Assembly (NCBI GenBank): GCA_019358945.1
Contig: JAHHIE010000031.1
Coordinates: 1-64,000, forward strand
Direction: 5' to 3'
DNA: 64,000 bases
Source of the DNA: Stenomitos rutilans HA7619-LM2
Lineage (GTDB): Bacteria > Cyanobacteriota > Cyanobacteriia > Leptolyngbyales > Leptolyngbyaceae
In this document: in pieces, positions 53,543 through 60,593 of the stretch
Position numbering within the stretch: the first letter of the stretch is position 1
Layout of the letters: each line of letters begins with the position of its first letter
Notes under the pieces: generated by a model
Seen by the model: the letters and a program-made list of their open reading frames with translations, nothing else
The model's database searches: none
Told to the model about the DNA's origin: nothing
Position numbers and translations under genes: made by a program

Positions 53543-53894
53543 TGTACAGTTGTGAATAACCAAAAAATATGGCGCAATTCGCAAATAGGTGGCGCAATCG
53601 GTCTTTTTCAGACTATTTAGCCACTTGCAAATAAGTGGCGCAAATTTAGCTCAGTTCTCAAATGAGTGGCGCAATTACTCGCCTACTCCTTTGAATGCAC
53701 CTTAAACAAATAAACTATAGGTATGGTAACTGAATCTAGCGATTCAGTACATAGCTTCTTGTTTGCAAATAAGTGGCACAGATTTTGGATTCGCAAATTG
53801 CTGGCACAGAATCCGCCCGAATTCGTAAATGAGTGGCACGATCCGTCATAACTGAGCATCTAATATTACGCAATTTGCAAATGAGTTGTGCAAT
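53543..53894 (+). repeat. Transposon end with eight TnsB-type binding sites
   Basis: After the terminal TGTACAGTTGTG come eight copies of an 18-bp motif with consensus GCAAATNAGTGGCRCAAT at about 53563 (degenerate), 53581, 53627, 53658, 53765, 53793, 53825 and 53877, all in the same orientation. Spacing is irregular. Arrays of this kind in CAST ends bind TnsB. The later copies (TGGCACA) diverge from the first ones (TGGCGCA). Confidence 0.85.
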
Positions 53895-54041
53895 TGCCTC
53901 TTTTTGGCAGCTTTGCTAAGAGCATAAGCAAATCGGTTGCTAGCAGGGTGTGAAAGCAGACTGACAAAAAATAGCGGGTGGGAGCTTATTCCCAGCCGCT
54001 ATGACGCTGACACTAGCTATGAGATTGCCTACTGCTGCAAT

Positions 54042-54710
54042 TTACACCTCAAAGTCCTGCTCTGAGAGCACTTTGGGACTGGAAGCGAGTCCAGCCTGCC
54101 ATCGCTCTAAGCGCGTTTGGCTGTGAGCACGGGGATGCAGCGATTGATTGTATTCGTCCGCAATGTACCGCATTAGCAAGCGATCTAATTGTGCAAGGGT
54201 GAGACGAGGATGTCCTTCTACCGCTGCTAAATGCCCAGTGCTCTTTAGTGGGAGAGAATCAACTCTACTACTGAAGCCCTTGAGCAACCGCTCGATGGTC
54301 GTGCCTGCTGATAGTGCTGTTCGCTGAACTAAACCAATGCCAAGTCTCTTGAGCAAATGATGCAGAGGAGCGAAGTTACTTGAAGTCCAGCGTGTAGAGG
54401 CATCAACCAGCAGTATTTTAGGCACGCCATAAATAGACCAATTCCCCAAAAAACCATCTTCGAGAGGATAATTCTTACGAAGGATAGCGTGCTTTAAGGC
54501 TGCAACTGTCATACGCAGATTTGGTTCTCCAAGACTCAAGTGGTACCCTGAAATGACCGATGCATAAACATCACAAAGAACTGCCAGCATCGGACGACCA
54601 AGCATCGTGCCGTTCTCATCCTCTACAACAATATTAAGAAGTGAGAAAGATAAGCACCATGTCTGATTGCTGCACGATGCGATGTCTGGCTGGCTGAGGT
54701 TTTGCACCAT
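54042..54710 (-). CDS. Truncated TnsB-like transposase with degraded active site
   Basis: 222 residues resembling only the catalytic core and following segment of V-K TnsB: TMLGRPMLAVLCDVYASVIS, LKHAILRKNYP, IYGVPKILLVD, YIADEYNQSLHPRA, QTRLERWQAGL. The N-terminal DNA-binding domains are absent (full-length TnsB is usually over 500 residues). The first catalytic Asp, expected in a CDHT-type motif, is replaced (WCLSFSLLN). The second Asp (LLVD) remains but its GGKDF-like context is now ASTRW. The Glu survives in TIERLL. A clean AAGGAG precedes the ATG, so it may be translated as a separate protein. It is transcribed toward the transposon end. Confidence 0.78.
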   Translation of the reverse strand: MVQNLSQPDIASCSNQTWCLSFSLLNIVVEDENGTMLGRPMLAVLCDVYASVISGYHLSLGEPNLRMTVAALKHAILRKNYPLEDGFLGNWSIYGVPKILLVDASTRWTSSNFAPLHHLLKRLGIGLVQRTALSAGTTIERLLKGFSSRVDSLPLKSTGHLAAVEGHPRLTLAQLDRLLMRYIADEYNQSLHPRAHSQTRLERWQAGLASSPKVLSEQDFEV

Positions 54711-54846
54711 AAATTTCTCCTTAAGTTTCTAGAACGTTTTCCTGTCGCTGCCATAGTGACCAATTGCCTGCAAAAGCATTGGAAATGAGGCAACCAAGGC
54801 TTTGGCAGCCATAGCTTGATTGCTCTCTGAAACGGTTCTACAAAAA

Positions 54847-54903
54847 GAATTTGCAGACCCTTGCCTCTTTCAGCCTACCCTTGACTAAATAACCTCTTTG
54901 ATT
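54847..54903 (-). ncRNA. Delocalised homing crRNA targeting tRNA-Cys
   Basis: On the minus strand the half-repeat GGTAGGCTGAAAG (plus 54867-54879) matches the 3' end of the array repeat (GGTGGGCTGAAAG) at 12 of 13 bases. It is followed by the guide AGGCAAGGGTCTGCAAA. The tRNA-Cys gene reads AGGCTAGGGTCTGCAAA at 53484-53500, so 16 of 17 bases match, with the mismatch at position 5. The upstream two-thirds of the repeat is highly diverged, as in known delocalised V-K guides. It lies about 110 bp outside the array. Confidence 0.88.
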
Positions 54904-54975
54904 AGCAAATCCGATATAGTGATAGTGACCAAAATACGTGCGAAATGGATTTTGCCCGTACAAATATTTAGTGAG

Positions 54976-55674
54976 CTTTTGGTCCGCATCGTAGTAGGAC
55001 AATAGAAATATCAGAGAAGAATGGCTGACTACATTTCACCCACTTTCAGCCCGCTAAGTGCTAGGAGAGCAGTGAGAACACTTGCTCCCTCACAAGGACA
55101 CCGAAAACCAACTCACCTTTCAGCCCACCATAGGTCAGGGGGGAGTAGAAACCTAGATGCAGAAAGTGCTGGCCGATGAAAGTTAGCTCTTTATGCTCAC
55201 CATAGGTCAGGAGGGCTGTAAAAATTTGTTTCAGTCGACCCAGCGAAATCCGTGTCGCTGGGTCGAACCCAACGACTTCCAGCCACCATAGGTCAGGAGG
55301 GCTGTAGAAATTTGTTTCAGTCGACCCAGCGAAATCATTTCGCTGGGTCGATTAAAACACCGTAAGTTAGGGGGGCAGTAGAAACCGTTGTCGTGCCATG
55401 TGAAAGGTGAATAAACTTCTACTTTCAGCCCACCGTAGGTCAGGAGGGCAGTAGAAACTTCACCCCATTATAAAAAGAACGGGACAATTGTTCTTTCAGC
55501 CCGCCGTAGGTCAGGAGGGCAGTAGAAACCACTCCGGCTGGGCAAATGAAAGAAATCATCAAGTCCTTTCAGCCCACCGTAGGTCAGGAGGGCAGTAGAA
55601 ACAGTGTGGAGCCATGCCTTCACGGCACTGACGCGCACTTTCAGCCCACCGTAGGTCAGGAGGGCAATAGAAAC
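54976..55674 (-). CRISPR. CRISPR array, ten repeats, Cas12k-associated
   Basis: 37-bp repeats start at 54976, 55043, 55117, 55189, 55276, 55349, 55422, 55493, 55566 and 55638 (plus-strand view CTTTCAGCCCACCGTAGGTC ... GTAGAAAC). The crRNA sense is minus, ending GGTGGGCTGAAAG, as for Cas12k. The five repeats from 55422 up are nearly identical; those below 55386 are degenerate (34-37 bp), so the leader is at the high-coordinate side next to the tracrRNA. Spacers are mostly 34-37 bp. Two spacers (55226-55275, 55312-55348) share a 25-bp block containing palindromes. Confidence 0.93.
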
Positions 55675-55813
55675 CCTCCAAGTTGAATCGCTTGCTGGAG
55701 CGGATTTTTAGAACGAGTTTTGGCAGACTTCAGTGCTAGTGCACTAAAGCTGGTTTCACTAAGGTAACATTTGGCTACCTCTATCGCTAGAAATGGCTCC
55801 AGCGGGAGATCTA

Positions 55814-55867
55814 CAAATTTGGCAAACCTGCCACGAAAATTGTCCTCGCTTCGGTTTGCCAAATTTG
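55814..55867. repeat. 15-bp perfect inverted repeat in array leader
   Basis: CAAATTTGGCAAACC (55814-55828) and GGTTTGCCAAATTTG (55853-55867) form a perfect 15-bp stem with a 24-nt loop between tracrRNA and array. A 92-codon minus-strand ORF crosses it but looks non-coding. Confidence 0.7.
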
Positions 55868-55964
55868 CGATGAAGAAAAAGGGTAGGCTCAACCCTTGCT
55901 TGGGGCGTTTAGTAGCTGTCCACCTGCCTACCAATGCACCTCTCTATTAAATAGAAAGAATTTA

Positions 55965-56205
55965 CTGGCAGGCAGCACCTGTAATTCGGTATCCTTGTTG
56001 CTAGGTTAATAGCTCTAGTAACAAAAACTGCTTCCTGATGTAAAGTGGCGCAACCGTACATCTATGAAGTGAGCTATGTTCCTGCACAAGGCAGGATGTC
56101 GCTTACATCACTTACCAGAAACGGACAACTACCTGGGACGGAAAGCAAATAAACTGACCCAGTATTTTTAGCTGCCGAAGCAGCGCGCCATGAAGTCTCT
56201 CTTAA
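55965..56205 (-). ncRNA. tracrRNA for Cas12k
   Basis: Between cas12k and the array, minus-strand segments align in order with features I recall of the Scytonema hofmannii tracrRNA: CTTCATGGCGCGCTGCTTCG, then GGGTCAGTTT, TTGCTTTCCGTCCCAGGTAG, GACATCCTGCC, and GATGTACGGTTGCGCCAC. An anti-repeat CTGCCTGCC (plus about 55967-55975) can pair with the crRNA end GGTGGGCTG at 8 of 9 positions including wobbles. Ends are approximate; about 235-240 nt compares with about 216 nt in the known example. Confidence 0.75.
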
Positions 56206-56247
56206 ATTGTCAAGGTACAAGGGTGAATCATTTAGGTGAGGACAGGG

Positions 56248-58848
56248 TTATACAGCGATCGCCATTGCTAGGGCTTTCTCTCGCAGTGTCCCTTGACTAG
56301 GTTGTTGTCCAGTTTTCACTGGAATGCCCATTGAGGCAGCACAACTGCATATAGCCTGAGACAATCCTTTGTGATTCCACCGATGAAACGCCATGCGTAA
56401 GTGCTTAGCATACTGTTTCTGAAGCTTGACGTTGTCATCGGGAAACTTTCTTTTTGCCCGAGCTTGGATTTCGCATTCAACGCTTTCCCTTAAATCTCCA
56501 AAATCTGGCAGAATGATGCTGCCTACTTGCCACTTCTGACATAACTGTATGAGTCTTCTAGCTATGAGTCTGTTGAGATACTGTGCTTGGTTTGACTCTT
56601 TCCTACTTTCGGCGTATAAACCTCTTTTTTGCTCCTCTTTTCTCCCACTCAAGTTCTTTCTTTGCTCATTTTGCCACCGATTAAACAAACGATACTGTTC
56701 CAAACTAAGCTGTACAACGCTTCGCCGAGCCTTTCTTTGAACTTTAATCTTTCTCCTAGCCTTAAACTTTGCAGGGTGTTCTGCGGAGTGCTTCACAATG
56801 GTTCGTCCTTTTCTACTTGTAATTTTTACTGCCCGTCGCTCTAAGACTTCGGTACGCTGATTAGTTAATAGAGTTCGGAGATTCTGGTATGCCAGCACAG
56901 TTTGTGATCGCGTGTTAATTACTGCTATCCCAATAACGTTAAGACGGCTAAAACAAACACTAGCAACAATATCGCAGTTTCCGTTATAGGAAATCATGCT
57001 AGGACGAGTCGGTGTAGAGTTCTCCAAGCGATCCAAAGTAGATAGAATACGTATTCTTGCCTTTTGGCGGTTAATCAGCTTCTGATTTTTCTCTTCTTCA
57101 CTGGGTGGCTCAGCCAATTCTTCTGACTCAGTTAAATTGTCGATACTTTGAGCTTCACTGTTTTGGCAGCTTTGGATCTGCTTTTCAGAAATTTCCAAGG
57201 ATTTTTCTAAGTTGTCAAGCTTCTTACGAACCAGAGTGAGTTTTTCTTGCCGCACCGCCTCTGTTCCTTCAGCTAATAATAGGCGTGGATCGAAGGTGCA
57301 TTGAAGATGTAAACGATGTGTCTTCCAGGGTAATCTGATACTGATTTCGAGATAGATAAGGCTTCTGCACCATGAATCCATGATTTCGCCTTCCAGACTA
57401 CTATTGTGTAGCATTGCGCAATACCATTTCAGCCAAAGATTTTGCAATCGCCAATGCTTCTTTCTCTCTAATCCTTGTTTATCTTCTTTCCACAATAGAT
57501 GGGCTGATCTCAGCGCAAATAGACCAATCGAGAACTTATCTTCTTTGGGGAGCGCTCTGTATGTCTCAAAATCAGTAACGAACTGGCGAAAAACTGGTAA
57601 TTGACGGCGATCGCAGTAAAGTTTGAATCGAAAGCACTTTAATCCCTTGCTTTTGAAGCTCACACAAATTCGCTTCTCTAGTTGCCTTTTTCTCTTGCGA
57701 GTCCGATGCCTTTTTTGCTTCAGATCTTTTTTACAGTTTTTGCTAGTACTCTGGTTCTGAGCTCGTGTTTGGTCTTTTATTTCCTCTTTCTCCCATGACC
57801 AGTACAGATCATCAGTACTCTCAAAGAGAAGAGGATATGGCAAAGACGAAAAGCTGGTTTGAAGATTAGCAGCACGCCTTGATAAATCTTGTTCCCAAGC
57901 CTTAAACTCAGCGGCATTGTTCCAGCGATAATAAATTAGAAAGAGAGTCCAATAGTTCAAGCGTTCTGCGTCTGCGGGGTGTCTGCTTAGAATGGTTTGG
58001 TGCCACTTAAGCCAAAACCAATTCTGAATAACGTATGAGTAATGCTCAGCAAAGGCGATCGCTTCTTCTAGAAATTGCTGCGATCGTTCGCCTAGTGGAT
58101 CACGTCCCTTTGGTAGTCTACTCTTCAACCGATCTTCTAAGCGCTGAATTTCAATTTCCTTCCTTTCAAGGCGTAGAGAAAGTTTGTCTGGGTCTTCCTC
58201 CTCGCTATTCACCTGACAATCATTTCTAAGGAGATGAGCAATGGCGCGACGCTCTAGAGAACTTTCAGCAATGTCCCACTTCTTAAACAAAAAGCTCATG
58301 AGAGAATTAGAAGCTAGAGACGTGCTATTATTTTGCTCTTGAGGTTCGCTTTGTCTATCCTGCTGATTACTACTTAAACTTCGTTGAGCTTCTATTTCTG
58401 TCAAAATTTCTGCAGCTCTAACGCGGATCAAGTCAGAAGTAATGTCGGTATTTTTGGCTAGCTCAAGGTCTGTTTCCATCACCTCCAGCCATCGTTGCTT
58501 TCCCTTAAGCTTGAGCTGGAGATCACTTTGCATTGCAAAGTAGGCTTTGAAAGTATGTGAAACCAGTAAAATAGCAGAGACATATACGCGTTTTGGAAGC
58601 CCTGTAAACTCATCTTCCTCTAGCTTCTTGCAAATCAACTTCACAATGCCTATAGGAAGCTTGCCTTGGTTAAGCCATTCCAGAAATTTAGGATGTTGGG
58701 CTACTCTCTGAAAGATTTCATTGATAAGGAGCGTATATGCAATGCACATATTCCAGAGGTACTGGCGACTGTCTTGATCTATCGTTAGGAGTGCCAAAAT
58801 AGTCTGCATAGCTTTCTCAAAAGGTATGGGTTTTTCTGAGGAACTCAT
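56248..58848 (-). CDS. cas12k: Enlarged Cas12k RNA-guided DNA-targeting protein
   Basis: 866 residues, versus about 640 in the characterised Scytonema protein. Family blocks include KGKQRWLEVMETDLELAKNT, SRLPKGRD (residue 243), SSLPYPLLFESTDDLYW (334), AEGTEAVRQEKLT (526), GSIILPDFGDLRE (776) and YAKHLRMAFHRWNHKGLSQA. RuvC residues are absent, as expected for Cas12k: VCFS where GID would be, GDL instead of a catalytic Glu, REKA in place of the last Asp. Extra segments lie near residues 270-320, 352-392 (basic), 464-512 and 675-745 (basic). It should bind crRNA:tracrRNA and mark target DNA for TnsC/TniQ-dependent insertion without cutting. The ATG at 58848 has no strong ribosome site. Confidence 0.9.
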   Translation of the reverse strand: MSSSEKPIPFEKAMQTILALLTIDQDSRQYLWNMCIAYTLLINEIFQRVAQHPKFLEWLNQGKLPIGIVKLICKKLEEDEFTGLPKRVYVSAILLVSHTFKAYFAMQSDLQLKLKGKQRWLEVMETDLELAKNTDITSDLIRVRAAEILTEIEAQRSLSSNQQDRQSEPQEQNNSTSLASNSLMSFLFKKWDIAESSLERRAIAHLLRNDCQVNSEEEDPDKLSLRLERKEIEIQRLEDRLKSRLPKGRDPLGERSQQFLEEAIAFAEHYSYVIQNWFWLKWHQTILSRHPADAERLNYWTLFLIYYRWNNAAEFKAWEQDLSRRAANLQTSFSSLPYPLLFESTDDLYWSWEKEEIKDQTRAQNQSTSKNCKKDLKQKRHRTRKRKRQLEKRICVSFKSKGLKCFRFKLYCDRRQLPVFRQFVTDFETYRALPKEDKFSIGLFALRSAHLLWKEDKQGLERKKHWRLQNLWLKWYCAMLHNSSLEGEIMDSWCRSLIYLEISIRLPWKTHRLHLQCTFDPRLLLAEGTEAVRQEKLTLVRKKLDNLEKSLEISEKQIQSCQNSEAQSIDNLTESEELAEPPSEEEKNQKLINRQKARIRILSTLDRLENSTPTRPSMISYNGNCDIVASVCFSRLNVIGIAVINTRSQTVLAYQNLRTLLTNQRTEVLERRAVKITSRKGRTIVKHSAEHPAKFKARRKIKVQRKARRSVVQLSLEQYRLFNRWQNEQRKNLSGRKEEQKRGLYAESRKESNQAQYLNRLIARRLIQLCQKWQVGSIILPDFGDLRESVECEIQARAKRKFPDDNVKLQKQYAKHLRMAFHRWNHKGLSQAICSCAASMGIPVKTGQQPSQGTLREKALAMAIAV

Positions 58849-58885
58849 AGATATGACCTGTTTTGACTAAAATTCAGAAATCAAG

Positions 58886-59233
58886 CTAGTACTCAGAGGG
58901 AAGCAATATTGTTGTGTAGTGTTTATTTCTACAGAAATCACGTACAGTGATGATCCAAATTTTGGTGCTATCGCTTAACTTATAGCGGCTCATAATCGAG
59001 CCATTTTCTTTACGCTTCAGAAGCAACACGTTGAGTTTTCCAGCGTCCTCCATACATCCTTTCTGAATCTCCGTCTCGGACAATTTAATTTCTGAGTAAT
59101 TACCTACTTCCCCCCAGCAACCAGAACAATGTTGAACGAGATAATCACGGTAATCAACGTTGTTTCTTTCAAATGCTTGTATTGCCCTTTTGGTCAAAAA
59201 GATTTCCCCTGAAGCGAACAGAAGATGTCCCAT
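58886..59233 (-). CDS. Conserved plasmid-type small protein
   Basis: About 115 residues from MGHLLFASGEIFLTKRAIQA. The pattern AFERNNVDYRDYLVQHCSGC-WGEV, then LLLKRKENGSIMSRYKLSDS, TKIWIIT and the ending TTILLPSEY belongs to a small family found on plasmids and integrative elements, sometimes mislabelled as a restriction subunit. Function unknown. It lies just upstream of cas12k on the same strand (37-bp gap), so it may be co-transcribed with it. An ATG at 59248 is possible. Confidence 0.7.
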   Translation of the reverse strand: MGHLLFASGEIFLTKRAIQAFERNNVDYRDYLVQHCSGCWGEVGNYSEIKLSETEIQKGCMEDAGKLNVLLLKRKENGSIMSRYKLSDSTKIWIITVRDFCRNKHYTTILLPSEY

Positions 59234-59248
59234 TGTGTGCATCCCCAT

Positions 59249-59923
59249 GGAGCAATCCGCCTATAAACTGGATTACCTTGGAGCAGCATTCTGCTCAGGA
59301 AGCAGCACTCTATATGCTTTTACGAGGGAAATAGTACAAATGTGACTACGCATTTTTTCTTACCTTTCTTAAATTACTGATTTAGACGTTTTTAGTTGCT
59401 TAGACCTCTCTCAGCACCCTCTTATGTCTCCTCTATATGGAAGACTTGAGAGGATGGGCGAAATCTACGCCTCTACCGCCGGGAAGTGGGTCAATTCCGC
59501 AGAGGTTACCTAAGCAGAGTAGTTATACCCACGGCTAAAGTTTTGACAAGGAATTAAGCCTTGTTAACCAAGCATTCGGTAACTTGAGATGTGATTAGTC
59601 ACACCACACGCAGAAAGGTTAAAATGGGCGCTATGTCGTCACAGTTGTGGGTAAGTCCTACATATCTGAGAGACGCTAAAGCGAGTTAGCTACGAACTTA
59701 ATTGATTCGTTTTTCAGTTTGTGAAAACTGAACTGTTGTGTTGTTCGCATTTTCTGCAAAGAACCAAGCATCTAATGTATGTTAGGTGCCTCGTTGCTTG
59801 CCATGGCTCTCGTATCTGCGAAAACCATGGCAAAAGTATAGCATATGTGTAAATAAAGTCAACTACCCTGGAAAATCTTCAGAGGCAGAATGAATAGAGT
59901 ATTTGTATTACTTATTACTTAGT
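59249..59923. promoter_or_regulatory. Regulatory interval with two palindromes upstream of the repressor
   Basis: About 675 bp without a supported gene, between divergent genes. TTCAGTTT-GTG-AAAACTGAA spans 59713-59732. TTGCCATGG (59798-59806) and CCATGGCAA (59825-59833) form a second inverted repeat with an 18-bp gap. Both are candidate operators for the adjacent repressor. No tRNA or array was seen. Confidence 0.45.
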
Positions 59924-60574
59924 ATGCGAAGTCAGGAGCCTAACGAGCAAGATAGAAAAGAACTCCAGAAGGAACTTGGGCAACGAATCGCTCAAGTTGC
60001 TGAGGGTTTGGGAGGAAAAAGGGCACTGGCTGAGAAAATAGGTCTATCGGAGGGGCAAATCTATAGATACATCAATGCTCAAAGCGATCCAACTTCAAAA
60101 GTATTGGTGAGAATTGCAGATGCGGCAGAAGTTTCCTTAGACTGGTTACTCAAGGGTAAGACAGCACCCTTAAACTCTGACCATTCAACTAATGGCAGCT
60201 CTAAGGTGAATAATACGGTTCGTTTAAAGGGCTCAGCAGTAATTTCTTTTGAAGCGGAGTGGCTCTTGAGTCAAAAATTTGGTGGCGACCCTGCCAACCT
60301 TGAAGTGATTCAAATCGAATCTGATCAGGGAATGAAGCCTACCCTAGGGATTGGTGACTTGATCATCGTTGACTTAAGCAAAAGAGAGATTGGATCTGGA
60401 ATCTACTATATTCGGTTAGAAGATTCTAGAGACATGGTAAGAAGGTTGCAGTACATAGATAGGCATACGGCTAAGTTAATCAGCGATGATCGCGCCTACG
60501 AGCCAATTTTACATCCAATTGAAAAGCTGGAAATTCTGGGGCAGGTTGTGTGGATTGGCAAAGAATATTCGTAG
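59924..60574 (+). CDS. XRE-S24-type repressor lacking autocleavage residues
   Basis: 216 residues. The N-terminal HTH (GGKRALAEKIGLSEGQIYRY) is followed by a linker and an S24/LexA-type C-terminal fold (ESDQGMKPTLGIGDLIIVDL, SGIYYIRLEDSRDMVRRLQY). In cleavable repressors the GDSM motif supplies the Ser nucleophile and a Lys sits in the VKRL strand. Here they read DQGM and VRRL, so both are replaced and autocleavage is unlikely. It could control the transposon or recombinase genes. The ATG at 59924 is chosen over a TTG at 59903. Confidence 0.78.
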   Translation: MRSQEPNEQDRKELQKELGQRIAQVAEGLGGKRALAEKIGLSEGQIYRYINAQSDPTSKVLVRIADAAEVSLDWLLKGKTAPLNSDHSTNGSSKVNNTVRLKGSAVISFEAEWLLSQKFGGDPANLEVIQIESDQGMKPTLGIGDLIIVDLSKREIGSGIYYIRLEDSRDMVRRLQYIDRHTAKLISDDRAYEPILHPIEKLEILGQVVWIGKEYS

Positions 60575-60593
60575 AAGCTATACGGACGTGCTT

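Larger units (their letters stand above)
53543..58848. mobile_element. Type V-K CRISPR-associated transposon, visible end and targeting module
   Basis: Starts at TGTACAGT, the terminal sequence type of V-K CASTs, 8 bp after tRNA-Cys. It contains end repeats, a TnsB-like remnant, a homing guide, a CRISPR array, tracrRNA and Cas12k. The far end was not found, so the element may extend past 58848, with later genes as cargo, and even past 64000. Intact tnsB, tnsC and tniQ are not in the window. The 5 bp before the end are GAAAC, the expected target duplication to look for at the other end. Confidence 0.85.

Noticed and set aside
55656-55934. 92-codon minus-strand ORF between array and tracrRNA
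   Set aside because: It overlaps the first repeat, the leader and the 15-bp inverted repeat, and shows no family resemblance; it is probably not coding.
56036-56060. GTAAAGTGGCGCAACCGTACA as the opposite end of the CAST
   Set aside because: It looks like a TnsB site plus GTACA, but the orientation is wrong for an inverted end and the segment aligns with the tracrRNA body.
58921-58945. CGTACAGTGATGA as a transposon end
   Set aside because: It lies inside the small plasmid-type gene and has no neighbouring TnsB-type sites.
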